A stretch of 64,000 nt of DNA from Pseudomonas monsensis (GTDB lineage: Bacteria > Pseudomonadota > Gammaproteobacteria > Pseudomonadales > Pseudomonadaceae), in the NCBI RefSeq assembly GCF_014268495.2, contig NZ_CP077087.1, forward strand, positions 2,545,501 through 2,609,500, given 5' to 3'. Below the pieces are notes generated by a model, which saw only the letters and a list, made by a program, of their open reading frames with translations, was not told the DNA's origin and did not search any database. The position numbers and the translations under genes are program-made. Position 1 is the first letter of the stretch; every line of letters begins with the position of its first letter. Shown here in pieces: positions 18,184 through 26,513 of the stretch.

Positions 18184-18729
18184 ATGCGCGCCCTTAACCT
18201 CGATTTTCAGCCACGGCCGCGTTCCGGCCCGTTGGGTTGGAGCCTGCTCGGCGGCGGCGTGCTGCTGTCGCTGCTGTGCTTCGGCGTGCAACAGCACCTC
18301 GACGCGCACACCGAACAGCAACAAGGCCACCTGCAAACCACCCAGCGTCAGCTCACCGGTGACAGTGGTGCGAAGTCCACCCTGAGCCCGGCGGAAACCC
18401 GCGAGCAAGCGCAGAACCTCGCCGAAATGCGCAAGGTCTCGCAGCAACTGCGCCGGCCGTGGGAACGCCTGTTCGCCATGCTCGAAGCGATGCCGCGCGA
18501 TGACGTCGCGCTGCTGACCCTGACCCCGGATGCGCGCAAAGGCCAGGTGCGGATCAGCGCCGAAGCACGGGATCTGCAAGCCATGCTCGACTTCCACAAA
18601 CGTCTGGAAGCCAGCGACGAGCTGTCCGACGTCTCGCTGCTGAGCCACGAAATCGTCGTCAAATCGCCGGAGCAACCGGTGCAATTCAACCTGTCGGCGA
18701 CCTGGGAGATAGGCGATGCGAATCCCTAG
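18184..18729 (+). CDS. PilN-like inner-membrane assembly protein
   Basis: This 181-residue protein has a short cytoplasmic N-terminus (NLDFQPRPR, resembling the PilN NLLP motif), one transmembrane helix (about 18-36), a coiled-coil segment rich in Gln (about 40-90) and a periplasmic ferredoxin-like domain (about 100-178). This is the layout of PilN or the C-terminal half of GspL. It starts right after the stop of the PilM-like gene and overlaps the next gene by 14 bp. Confidence 0.75.
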   Translation: MRALNLDFQPRPRSGPLGWSLLGGGVLLSLLCFGVQQHLDAHTEQQQGHLQTTQRQLTGDSGAKSTLSPAETREQAQNLAEMRKVSQQLRRPWERLFAMLEAMPRDDVALLTLTPDARKGQVRISAEARDLQAMLDFHKRLEASDELSDVSLLSHEIVVKSPEQPVQFNLSATWEIGDANP

Positions 18730-19264
18730 ACTGATCGTCCACGAATACCTGCAAGGTCTCGGCGTTCCGGGCCTGGCCGGGCTGGCGCTGCTGCTGGTTG
18801 CCGTGGCCTGGGCACTCGGCGGCTTGCTGCCGGGCTGGCAATCGTTGCAGCACTTGAGCCAGCAGACTCAGGAAGCCAGCGAGTACCTGGCCAAGGTTGA
18901 AGACGGCAGCATCGCGCCGCCGGTGGTGCCGCAACGGCAGCTCGACGACTTCCGCAACAAACTGCCGGCACAGCCGCAAGCCACCGTCGCCATTGACCGC
19001 ATCTACGCCCTCGCAGCCCAGGAACACATCACCCTCGCGCGCGGTGAATACGCCCTCGGCGTCGACCCGAAAACCCATCTGGCGCGCTATCAGATTCTGT
19101 TGCCGGTACGCGGCAGCTACCCGCAACTGCGCCGTTTCCTCCATGCCTTGCTCGGCCAGTTGCCGGCGGTGGTGGTGGAAGACCTTGAGTTGCAACGCAA
19201 GAAGATTGGCGACACCGACCTCAACGGCCGGATCCGTATGACCCTTTACCTGTCGAGGTCGTGA
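18716..19264 (+). CDS. PilO/GspM-like inner-membrane assembly protein
   Basis: This 182-residue protein has a single transmembrane segment (about 17-36), a coiled coil (about 40-65) and a periplasmic ferredoxin-like domain with YQILLPVRGSYPQLRRFLHALL, close to the PilO/MshJ/GspM pattern. It probably pairs with the PilN-like protein. It overlaps the next gene at TGATG. Confidence 0.78.
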   Translation: MRIPRLIVHEYLQGLGVPGLAGLALLLVAVAWALGGLLPGWQSLQHLSQQTQEASEYLAKVEDGSIAPPVVPQRQLDDFRNKLPAQPQATVAIDRIYALAAQEHITLARGEYALGVDPKTHLARYQILLPVRGSYPQLRRFLHALLGQLPAVVVEDLELQRKKIGDTDLNGRIRMTLYLSRS

Positions 19265-19776
19265 TGAATACCAAGCGCGTGACAGGGTGGCTGGCGTTCT
19301 TCGGCGTGGCGGCGGCGCTGGCATGGTTGCCGGAATATTTCTCGCCGAGCGAAGACGCCGATTCCAACGAAGTGGCCGTCGCCACGCCGGGGAAAACCCG
19401 TGGCGCGCTGCCGGCGAGCACCGCCAAGGCCAAGGAGGCGCCGATCAAGGACCTGAGCCCGGCCGGCGACCTGTTTGCCGCCAAATCCTGGAAGGCCGCG
19501 CCAATCCTGGCCACGGTCACCGAACAAGCGATCAACCCGGCCACAGTGGTGCAAGCCCCGAGCCTGCCACCGGTGCCGTTTCAGTTCGTCGGCAGGCTGC
19601 ATGACCGCAGCGACCTGCAAGTGTTTTTGCAGAACGGCGAAAAGATCTACGTCGTGCGCAACGGGGATGTGATCGACGACACCTGGAAGATCACCGGCAT
19701 TTCCGATCTGGAATTGAGCCTGGTTTACCTGCCTTTGCATTTGTCGCAGACCTTGTCTGTGGGGAGTACGCAATGA
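19264..19776 (+). CDS. PilP/GspC-like periplasmic linker protein
   Basis: This 170-residue protein has an N-terminal membrane anchor (about 6-22), a Pro/Ala-rich linker and a small beta domain at about 100-165 (PFQFVGRLHDRSDLQVFLQNGEKIYVVRNGDVI). That domain resembles the homology region of GspC/PilP that binds the secretin's N domain. It would bridge the inner-membrane platform to the outer-membrane secretin. The ATG at 19264 overlaps the previous stop; the 3' end overlaps the secretin start. Confidence 0.75.
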   Translation: MNTKRVTGWLAFFGVAAALAWLPEYFSPSEDADSNEVAVATPGKTRGALPASTAKAKEAPIKDLSPAGDLFAAKSWKAAPILATVTEQAINPATVVQAPSLPPVPFQFVGRLHDRSDLQVFLQNGEKIYVVRNGDVIDDTWKITGISDLELSLVYLPLHLSQTLSVGSTQ

Positions 19777-21620
19777 ACCGTTCCCGTTTGCTGATGAGCC
19801 TGGGCCTGTGTGCCGGGCTGGCCGCGTGCAGCTCTGCGCAGGTGGCCAACAAGGAAGCCGCCGACCTGATTGATCAGGGGCAGTACGAGGCGGGGCTGGC
19901 CCGAATTGAGGAAGGTCTGCGCGAGAACCCTCGCGACACCGAATTGCACCTGCTGCTTAACAGCGGCCGCGCCAAAGCGATCACGGCATTGCTGGCGGCC
20001 GGCGACACCGACCGCTCGCGCCGCGACTTTGCTTCGGCGCGCACCGCTTACATGCGCGTGCTGACCATCGAACCGAACAACCGCCGCGCTCAGGATGCCC
20101 TCAAGCAGCTGGAATACTTGCGCACCATGGACGAGAAACTCGAGCTGGCCCGTGGCGACCTGCGTCGCGGCGACATCTACGGCGCTGATCGTCAGGTCAA
20201 ACAGATCCTCGAACTCGACCCGGCCAACGCAGGCGCGCTGGAGCTGCAAGGCAACATTCGCCTGGTGCAGAGCCGCAATGTGATTGCCTACCCGCAACTG
20301 CGCACCAAGCTCGATCGCCCGGTCACCCTGGAATTTCGCGACGCCAACCTGAAGACCATTTTCGAAGTGCTGTCACAGGTCGCCGGGCTGAATTTTATCT
20401 TCGACAAAGACCTGCGCCCGGACATGAAAGCGACGATTTTCGTGCGTGATGTGCGCATCGAAGACGCCGTGACCTTGCTGCTGCAACAGAACCAGTTGCA
20501 CCAGAAAGTGGTGAACGAAAACACCTTGCTGATCTACCCGGATTCGCCACAGAAAGTGAAGGATTACCAGGAACTGGTGATGCGCACCTTCTACCTGACC
20601 AGCATCGACGCCAACACCGCGCTGAATATGGTGAAAACCATGCTCAAGACCCGCGACGTGTTCGTCGACGAACGCCTCAACACCCTGACCATGCGCGACA
20701 CCGAAGACGCGATCCGCATGGCGGAAAAGCTCCTGCAATCGCAAGACCAGTCCAACCCCGAAGTGGTGCTCGAAGTCGAGGTCATGGAAGTCGCCACTCA
20801 GCGCATTCTCGACCTCGGCCTGCAATGGCCGAGCACCTTCGGCGTGGTCAACAGTGATGGTTCGCCGGTCGCGCTGCTCGGGCAACTCAAGGGCATCAAC
20901 TCCGACCGCATCTCCATCGGCCCATCGCCACAGGCCAAGATCAACGCGCAGGACAACGACATCAACACCCTCGCCAGTCCGGTGATTCGCGTCAGCAACC
21001 GCGAGCAGGCGCGCATCCACATCGGCCAGCGCGTGCCGATCATCAGCGCGACCTCGGTGCCGTCGACACAGGGGCCGGTGATCACCGAAAGCGTGACGTA
21101 TCTGGATGTCGGTCTGAAGCTCGAAGTGACCCCCACCGTGCACCTGAACAACGAAGTGGCGATCAAAATTGCCCTGGAAGTGAGTAACGCCACGCCGCTG
21201 GAGCCGACCCGCCAGGGCACGATCCCGGTGCAGGTCGACACCCGCAATGCGCAGACCTCGCTGCGTCTGCACGACGGCGAAACGCAGATCCTTGCCGGGC
21301 TGGTACGCAACGACCACGGCGCCACCGGCAACAAGATTCCCGGCCTCGGCGATATTCCCGGACTCGGCCGCTTGTTCGGCAGCAACAAAGACACCATCGG
21401 CAAATCGGAACTGGTGCTGTCGATCACCCCACGGATCGTGCGCAACCTGCCGTACCAGAGCCCGTCGGACATGGAGTTCTCCACCGGCACCGAAACCAGC
21501 ATGCACATCCAGGCGCCGGATCGTTCACAGAGCTACGTGATGCCGTCGCCTGCCGCGCAGCCGCGTGCCGTCGGTGAGTCGGCCGTGGCCACCACCCGCG
21601 TCACTGTCGAGAAGCCTTGA
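19773..21620 (+). CDS. gspD: TPR-containing lipoprotein secretin (GspD/MshL-like)
   Basis: This 615-residue outer-membrane pore subunit has a lipoprotein signal peptide with lipobox LAACS (Cys19), which would let it reach the outer membrane without a separate pilotin. TPR-like repeats occupy about 25-160 (SARTAYMRVLTIEPNNRRAQDALKQLE). A secretin N domain starts at about 180 (VTLEFRDANLKTIFEVLSQVAGLNFIFD), and the secretin core holds VPIISAT, ETQILAGLVRND and GLGDIPGLGRLFG. The TPR-plus-secretin layout is closer to MSHA-like and related systems than to classical XcpQ. It overlaps the PilP-like gene by 4 bp. Confidence 0.92.
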   Translation: MNRSRLLMSLGLCAGLAACSSAQVANKEAADLIDQGQYEAGLARIEEGLRENPRDTELHLLLNSGRAKAITALLAAGDTDRSRRDFASARTAYMRVLTIEPNNRRAQDALKQLEYLRTMDEKLELARGDLRRGDIYGADRQVKQILELDPANAGALELQGNIRLVQSRNVIAYPQLRTKLDRPVTLEFRDANLKTIFEVLSQVAGLNFIFDKDLRPDMKATIFVRDVRIEDAVTLLLQQNQLHQKVVNENTLLIYPDSPQKVKDYQELVMRTFYLTSIDANTALNMVKTMLKTRDVFVDERLNTLTMRDTEDAIRMAEKLLQSQDQSNPEVVLEVEVMEVATQRILDLGLQWPSTFGVVNSDGSPVALLGQLKGINSDRISIGPSPQAKINAQDNDINTLASPVIRVSNREQARIHIGQRVPIISATSVPSTQGPVITESVTYLDVGLKLEVTPTVHLNNEVAIKIALEVSNATPLEPTRQGTIPVQVDTRNAQTSLRLHDGETQILAGLVRNDHGATGNKIPGLGDIPGLGRLFGSNKDTIGKSELVLSITPRIVRNLPYQSPSDMEFSTGTETSMHIQAPDRSQSYVMPSPAAQPRAVGESAVATTRVTVEKP

Positions 21621-21622
21621 TC

Positions 21623-22096
21623 ATGAACGCCTCCCAGCGCGGTTTTACCTTGATCGAAGTCGTGGTGACGCTGGCCCTGATCGGCCTGTTGGCGAGCATG
21701 GCCGCGCCACTGACCGAGACCCTGGTGCGGCGTGGCAAGGAGCAGGAATTGCGCAATGCGCTGTACCAGATTCGCGATGGCATCGACGCCTACAAACGCG
21801 CCTTCGATGCCGGCTACATCGAGAAGTCGCTGAACAGCAGCGGCTACCCGCCGAACCTGAAAGTGCTGGTCGAGGGCGTGCGCGATGTGCGCAGCGCCAA
21901 AGGCGCCAAGTTCTACTTTTTACGCCGCATCCCGCGCGATCCGCTGGTGCCGGCCAAACGTGATGACGAAGGGGGTTGGGGCATACGTGCCTACAACAGT
22001 TCGGCTCAGAACCCGCGCGATGGCGAAGACGTGTTCGACGTCTACTCCCACGCCCGGGGCAAGGGCCTCAACGGTGTCGCTTACCGCGAGTGGTGA
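21623..22096 (+). CDS. type II/MSHA-like pseudopilin 1
   Basis: This 157-residue protein has a prepilin leader with cleavage site QRG-FTLIEVVVTLALIGLLA, Glu at +5 and a long N-terminal helix. A globular GspG-like region follows (RDGIDAYKRAFDAGYIEKS, GYPPNLKVLVEGV, FLRRIPRDPL, GGWGIRAYNS). It starts 2 bp after the secretin stop and is likely a minor pseudopilin. Confidence 0.88.
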   Translation: MNASQRGFTLIEVVVTLALIGLLASMAAPLTETLVRRGKEQELRNALYQIRDGIDAYKRAFDAGYIEKSLNSSGYPPNLKVLVEGVRDVRSAKGAKFYFLRRIPRDPLVPAKRDDEGGWGIRAYNSSAQNPRDGEDVFDVYSHARGKGLNGVAYREW

Positions 22097-22101
22097 ACCT
22101 C

Positions 22102-22476
22102 ATGCGCCGGGAAAAAGGTTTTACCTTGCTGGAGTTGATGGTGGTGATGGCGATCATCGCCACGCTGATGACCATCGCGCTGCCGCGCTACTTCAACAGC
22201 CTCGAAGCGTCGAAGGAAACCACGCTGCGCCAAAGCCTGTCGGCGATGCGTGAGGCGCTGGATCACTTCTACGGCGACACCGGCCGCTACCCGGATTCCA
22301 TCGAGCAACTGATCGAACAACGTTACCTGCGCAGCGCGCCCCTCGATCCGATCACCGAACGCAAAGACCAGTGGGTGCTGATCGCGCCACCGGACGGCGT
22401 TGCGGGCGGCGTGGCCGACATCAAAAGCGGTGCTACCGGGAGGGCGCGTGATGGCAGCCAGTATGCCGAGTGGTAA
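22102..22476 (+). CDS. type II/MSHA-like pseudopilin 2
   Basis: This 124-residue protein starts MRREKG-FTLLELMVVMAIIATLM, a canonical prepilin cleavage site with Glu +5. The globular part has MREALDHFYGDTGRYPDSIEQL and RSAPLDPITERKDQWV. The ATG at 22102 is 5 bp after the previous stop; the frame upstream of it is not genic. Confidence 0.88.
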   Translation: MRREKGFTLLELMVVMAIIATLMTIALPRYFNSLEASKETTLRQSLSAMREALDHFYGDTGRYPDSIEQLIEQRYLRSAPLDPITERKDQWVLIAPPDGVAGGVADIKSGATGRARDGSQYAEW

Positions 22477-22990
22477 CCGCGCGCAGCAGGGTGGCTTCAC
22501 TTACCTGGGCGTGCTGTTCCTGATTGTCGTGATGGGCATGGGCCTGGCCAGTGCCGGTGAATTGTGGTCGACCGCTTCGCGCCGCGATCGCGAGAAGCAA
22601 TTGCTCTGGGTCGGCAGCCAATACGCTCAGGCACTGCGCAGCTACTACCGCAGTTCGCCGGGGCTGGCGCAGTACCCGAAAGAGCTTGCTGACCTGCTCG
22701 ACGATCAGCGTTTTCCCGAGGCCAGGCATCACCTGCGTCAGCTCTATCCGGACCCGATCGGTCAGGGTGAATGGGCGCTGCAACGCGGCTTCGACGGACG
22801 CATCACCGGCCTCAACAGCCCGTCGACGGAGCTGCCGTTGAAGCAGGCGGATTTCCCGACGCAGTGGTCGGACTTCGAAGGCATGCAGCGTTATTCGGAC
22901 TGGCAGTTTGTTGCCGAAAAAGCCTTCCTTGAGGGCACAAATGGCCCGGCCAAAGGCCAGTCGAACCTGCCGCAGGCGTTGCAGCCATGA
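22451..22990 (+). CDS. type II/MSHA-like pseudopilin 3 (atypical)
   Basis: This 179-residue protein has the leader QGG-FTYLGVLFLIVVMGMGLASAGELW, with no Glu at +5 (the helix reads FTYLG), a trait of tip pseudopilins such as GspK. The region after the helix (RRDREKQLLWVGSQYAQALR, YPKELADLLDD) is shared with a family of minor pseudopilins in MSHA-like systems. The ATG at 22451 follows GGGAGGG and overlaps pseudopilin 2 by 26 bp. The stop overlaps the csgE start (ATGA), physically joining secretion and curli genes. Confidence 0.82.
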   Translation: MAASMPSGNRAQQGGFTYLGVLFLIVVMGMGLASAGELWSTASRRDREKQLLWVGSQYAQALRSYYRSSPGLAQYPKELADLLDDQRFPEARHHLRQLYPDPIGQGEWALQRGFDGRITGLNSPSTELPLKQADFPTQWSDFEGMQRYSDWQFVAEKAFLEGTNGPAKGQSNLPQALQP

Positions 22991-23379
22991 CTCGCCAATG
23001 GTGGTGCGCGCTGATCCTCACCGCTGTGGCGTGCTGCGCCCACGCCGGCGAAGAAGACGAAATGATGGGCTTCATCGTCGACGACACGATCTCGCACATC
23101 GGCCACGACTTTTACTACTCGTTCAGTGAACGCCTGCGTGACACCAGCCCGATGGATTTCAACCTGGTGGTGCGCGAGCGCCCCGACGCGCGCTGGGGCA
23201 GCCTGGTGACCGTGGAATATCAGCAACGCCTGGTGTATCGGCGCTTCCTGCCGCCGAACACCGTGGAACTGAAGGACGAGGCCTACGCGGCCGCCGACTG
23301 GGTTCGACGCCAGGTAGTCCAGCGCAAGCTGGAGGCTCTGTTGCAGGACACCACCGACCTTGAGAAGGACGAACTATGA
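22987..23379 (+). CDS. csgE: curli assembly protein CsgE
   Basis: This 130-residue periplasmic protein has a signal peptide (1-20, ending AHA) and the CsgE core: GFIVDDTISHIGHDFYYSF, NLVVRERPDARWGSLVTVEY and VYRRFLPP. CsgE caps the CsgG pore and gives it specificity for curli subunits. It overlaps pseudopilin 3 and csgF by 4 bp each. Confidence 0.95.
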   Translation: MTRQWWCALILTAVACCAHAGEEDEMMGFIVDDTISHIGHDFYYSFSERLRDTSPMDFNLVVRERPDARWGSLVTVEYQQRLVYRRFLPPNTVELKDEAYAAADWVRRQVVQRKLEALLQDTTDLEKDEL

Positions 23380-23807
23380 ACAGCACAACGTTCTCACGGC
23401 GCAGCGGATTCTGGACCTCGGGGTTGTTGATCGGGCTCGCCAGCGCCGCGGCTGTCCAGGCCACCGAACTGGTCTACACGCCGGTCAATCCATCGTTCGG
23501 CGGCAACCCGCTGAACGGCACCTGGCTGCTCAACAACGCCCAGGCGCAAAACGATTACGACGACCCGGACCTCAAGAGCCGTTCGAGCGTGGCCGGCACC
23601 TCGGCGCTGGAGCGCTTCACCAGTCAATTGCAATCGCGGCTGCTAGGGCAGTTGCTGGACAACATCTCCACCGGCAACACGGGGAGCCTGTCCACCGACT
23701 CTTTTATCGTCAACGTCATCGACGACTCCGGGGCACTGAGCATTGAAGTGACCGATCGAGCGACCGGTGAGGTTTCGGAAATTCAGGTGAACGGCCTCAA
23801 CCCATGA
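23376..23807 (+). CDS. csgF: curli assembly protein CsgF
   Basis: This 143-residue exported protein has a signal peptide (about 1-28, ending VQA), then the hallmark LVYTPVNPSFGGNPLNGTWLL that inserts into the CsgG barrel, and a C-terminal region with SFIVNVIDDSGALSIEVTD. CsgF couples secretion to nucleation at the cell surface. It overlaps csgE by 4 bp. Confidence 0.95.
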   Translation: MNSTTFSRRSGFWTSGLLIGLASAAAVQATELVYTPVNPSFGGNPLNGTWLLNNAQAQNDYDDPDLKSRSSVAGTSALERFTSQLQSRLLGQLLDNISTGNTGSLSTDSFIVNVIDDSGALSIEVTDRATGEVSEIQVNGLNP

Positions 23808-23836
23808 CGGGCTGACGGTTCCGGGGAGTGATGGAC

Positions 23837-24697
23837 ATGAAAAAAATAATCGCGCTAGGGCTGATGTTGGCGACATTACAAGGGTGCAGTCTGCGTGAGC
23901 CGATGCCGGCCGAGCAGGACACCGAAACCCCGACCCTGACCCCCAGGGCCTCGACCTACTACGACTTGCTGAAGATGCCCCGGCCCAAGGGGCGGTTGAT
24001 GGCGGTGGTGTACGGCTTCCGTGATCAGACCGGGCAGTACAAGCCGACGCCTGCGAGTTCGTTTTCCACCAGCGTGACCCAAGGCGCAGCGTCGATGTTG
24101 ATGGACGCGATGCAGGCCAGTGGCTGGTTTGTGGTACTGGAGCGGGAAGGGCTGCAGAACCTGTTGACCGAGCGCAAGATCATTCGCGCATCGCAGAAGA
24201 AGCCGAATACGCCGGTAAATATTCAGGGTGAGCTGCCACCGTTGCAGGCGGCGAACATGATGCTTGAGGGCGGGATCATTGCCTATGACACCAATGTGCG
24301 TAGCGGTGGGGAAGGGGCGAGGTATCTCGGGATCGATTTGCAGCGTGAATATCGGGTGGATCAGGTGACCGTGAATTTGCGCGCGGTGGATGTGCGTAGC
24401 GGGCAGGTGTTGGCGAATGTGATGACCAGCAAGACGATTTATTCGGTGGCGCGCAGTGCGGGGATTTTCAAGTTTATCGAGTTCAAGAAGTTGCTTGAGG
24501 CTGAGGTCGGGTATACGACTAACGAACCGGCGCAGTTGTGTGTGTTGTCGGCGATCGAGGCGGCGGTGGGGCATATGGTGGCGCAGGGGATTGAGCGGCG
24601 GTTGTGGCAGGTGGCGGGGGACGCTTCTGTGCCTTCGCAGGATGATGTTTTGAATCGGTATTTGAGCCAGAACAAGATTGATCCGGATGCGGAGTGA
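23837..24697 (+). CDS. csgG: curli secretion pore CsgG
   Basis: This 286-residue outer-membrane lipoprotein has lipobox LQGCS (Cys17). CsgG family features are TYYDLLKMPRPKGRLMAVVYGFRDQTGQYKP (transmembrane region entry), GASSMLMD-like QGAASMLMDAMQASGWFVVLEREGLQNLL and the C-terminal helix. It forms the nonameric channel for CsgA/CsgB. The ATG at 23837 has GGGGAG at a proper distance; the ATG at 23831 is too close. It is the last gene of the operon. Confidence 0.95.
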   Translation: MKKIIALGLMLATLQGCSLREPMPAEQDTETPTLTPRASTYYDLLKMPRPKGRLMAVVYGFRDQTGQYKPTPASSFSTSVTQGAASMLMDAMQASGWFVVLEREGLQNLLTERKIIRASQKKPNTPVNIQGELPPLQAANMMLEGGIIAYDTNVRSGGEGARYLGIDLQREYRVDQVTVNLRAVDVRSGQVLANVMTSKTIYSVARSAGIFKFIEFKKLLEAEVGYTTNEPAQLCVLSAIEAAVGHMVAQGIERRLWQVAGDASVPSQDDVLNRYLSQNKIDPDAE

Positions 24698-24750
24698 ACG
24701 TGGCGGCCTTCGGGCCGACCAGGTTCTTGCCGATGTACCCAGTTCCCACT

Positions 24751-24775
24751 GTGGGAGCGAGCCTGCTCGCGAAGG
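24751..24775. repeat. single REP sequence
   Basis: GTGGGAGCGAGCCTGCTCGCGAAGG is one REP arm downstream of csgG with no inverted partner nearby. Confidence 0.75.
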
Positions 24776-25454
24776 CTTTTTGTCAGGAGGCGGGGGTTCT
24801 TTTTGACTGAGTACATATCCGTTTCTGCGGTAACGGCTGATTAGGGTTCCGCCCTTACGGCGGGTCACTTTTTCCAGACGCCGAAAAAGTAACCAAAAAG
24901 GCTTGCTCCTACGTGCGGCCCGCTCGCTAAAGCTCGGGGTTCCTTCGCTCCGGGATCGATCCGGGCGCAGCGCCTACGGTTTGCTTCGCTGCACCTCCTC
25001 TCGCTGTGTTTGGCTGCGCCAAACGGTCGCTACGCTCCCACGCCCGGATCAATCCCTCCACTCAGCCTTCCGACGTCGCCCGTGGATCAAGATCAAAAGC
25101 AGGCGAGCTGACACTCGGCCTATTGAGTGGTGTGGAGCACAGCGTGCTCGGCTTTGGATTTGTGGTGGATTCGCCCCTCATCGGAACGCCGCCCGCCCAG
25201 CCCTCTCCCGAGGGAGAGGGAGCTGATTTTTGGGCCTTTCAAAATCTGAGTTCAACGGGGTATCGCACGTCGGCGTACATTTCCCAAACACCACGGTCAG
25301 TCCCCTCTCCCTCCGGGAGAGGGCTAGGGTGAGGGCTGCGATCTGAAGTGTGTTTAAAGAAGTGTCTGAATCGGCGGAACCTTCCCACAAGGTTTTCAGG
25401 TTGTCCGTCGGACGTCCGGTCTCTAGCCTATGCTCGTCGCTGCCAAATCAGCGA

Positions 25455-25600
25455 CCGGGCGTGGAAACCCGAGTAACTACAGAGCGCACAAGCGCCATTC
25501 ATAACGTATCCTTGCGCACCTTCACTGTGTGCACTTTGTTATGGCGGCTGTGCGTGGGAGACCTTGTGTCTGCCGGGTTGCCTCTGTCCCGGGTTTCCAA
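25455..25600 (+). other. long inverted-repeat leader, candidate structured RNA
   Basis: The arm CGTGGAAACCCGAG (about 25460) pairs with CCCGGGTTTCCAAC (about 25587), and CGCACAAGCGCCAT (about 25485) pairs with ATGGCGGCTGTGCG (about 25541), giving a hairpin of about 135 nt just upstream of the small gene at 25677. It could be a cis-acting leader or a mobile palindromic element. I cannot assign a known family. Confidence 0.45.
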
Positions 25601-25676
25601 CCTGCGTACAGCTGCCACCTATTCGCTTGGAAACCGAATGGGGGCCAGCTATAACCGTCATACAGGGTAAATAATC

Positions 25677-26048
25677 ATGAAAAAGCCAACACCCAACCCC
25701 CCAGAATCAGACGCCGACAGCACATCCCCCTACGCCTCAGTCGACAGCAAAAAACTCCACGAAGCCGCCGACCGCGCCCTGGATTTCTACCTCAACCCCA
25801 CCGCCCACATCATGTCCAGCGCCAACGAGCCGGAACCCATGTACCTCGCCAATCCCAGGTACAACACCGAATCCCTGCTCGCCAACGCCAGCGAAACCCT
25901 AGGCTCGGCCAGCGAAATGCTCATCAACTTCGCCGCCTCCCTGGAAACCTCCCACCGCAAGACAGCATTGGGCATCGCACAAGTCGTCATGCTGGGCGAA
26001 CTGGCGGTAAATCAAGCCCTCGATCACGTCGAGTTGAAGGATGGCTGA
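25677..26048 (+). CDS. small Pseudomonas-type conserved protein (DUF6124-like)
   Basis: This 123-residue cytoplasmic protein starts MKKPTPNPPE and has a Pro-rich N-terminus followed by helical sequence (LHEAADRALDFYL, LLANASETLGSASEMLINFAASLE, IAQVVMLGELAVNQALD). It resembles the numerous small Pseudomonas proteins annotated as DUF6124 or DUF3077, whose function is unknown. The call is from memory of the pattern, not a search. It is unrelated in appearance to the secretion or curli genes. Confidence 0.65.
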   Translation: MKKPTPNPPESDADSTSPYASVDSKKLHEAADRALDFYLNPTAHIMSSANEPEPMYLANPRYNTESLLANASETLGSASEMLINFAASLETSHRKTALGIAQVVMLGELAVNQALDHVELKDG

Positions 26049-26050
26049 TT

Positions 26051-26163
26051 GATCGTTCCCACGCTCTGCGTGGGAATGCAGCCCTTGGCGCTCTGCGTCA
26101 AATTCGCAATTTGGAACGCGGAGCGTCCCGAGAGGCATTCCCACGCAGAGCGTGGGAACGATC
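26051..26163. repeat. palindromic intergenic repeat (TTCCCACGCTCTGCGTGGGAA type)
   Basis: The block begins GATCGTTCCCACGCTCTGCG and ends with its inverse complement (CGCAGAGCGTGGGAACGATC), with two shorter inner copies. It is a dispersed Pseudomonas element and follows the stop at 26048, where it may also stop transcription. Confidence 0.75.
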
Positions 26164-26173
26164 AAGATACAAA

Positions 26174-26204
26174 AAAACCGTACCTCCAGGGGAAGCACGG
26201 TTTC
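26174..26204. terminator. bidirectional terminator-like hairpin
   Basis: AAACCGTAC...GCACGGTTT forms a stem with a poly-A run on one side and TTTCTT on the other, between convergent genes (small protein, toxin). Confidence 0.6.
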
Positions 26205-26228
26205 TTGTGTTGAGACGAGGAAGCGATC

Positions 26229-26513
26229 TTAACCGGGGTCGCGTCGAGGGTACTCCTGACGCGTATGCAAGATGCTCACAATCTCAATTTGGTCCGCCAC
26301 TTGATAAACGACGAGATAGTTCGGGCTTACCACAATCTCTCGAGTGCCGGGAGAGCGGCCTTTGCGATACAGGTGTGGATGCCAACAAAGCGCAGATGTA
26401 GTTTTTACGACGGACTTGTGAAGTGCAGTCGCCGCTAAAAAATTTCGCTCGCCAATGTACTTCAGGATTTTCGAGAGTTCGACCCGAGCCTTGGGTCGCC
26501 ACTTAATCTGCAT
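26229..26513 (-). CDS. ParE/RelE-family toxin
   Basis: This 94-residue protein has the RelE/ParE superfamily pattern: MQIKWRPKARVELSKILKYIGERN at the N-terminus, GTREIVVSPNYLVVYQV and a C-terminal IEIVSILHTRQEYP. It is either an mRNA interferase or a gyrase poison; the VVSPNYLVVYQV/ILHTRQEYP pattern favours ParE. The start overlaps the antitoxin gene by 11 bp. Confidence 0.88.
   Translation of the reverse strand: MQIKWRPKARVELSKILKYIGERNFLAATALHKSVVKTTSALCWHPHLYRKGRSPGTREIVVSPNYLVVYQVADQIEIVSILHTRQEYPRRDPG

Larger units (their letters stand above)
24698..25676. repeat. repeat-rich intergenic region
   Basis: No convincing gene is present over about 980 bp. It contains, in order, a REP arm (24751), a segment at about 24840-25120 (ggttccgcccttacggcgggtcac onward) that I recognise as a dispersed intergenic repeat of fluorescens-group genomes, two palindromes ccctctccc/gggagaggg (25200-25220 and about 25306-25330), and a long inverted-repeat leader (25455-25600) before the next gene. 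Open frames here have no start signals or coding character. Confidence 0.6.

Noticed and set aside
24840..25340. Plus-strand frames of about 107 codons after csgG
   Set aside because: They run through dispersed repeats, lack ribosome binding sites and have no coding character.
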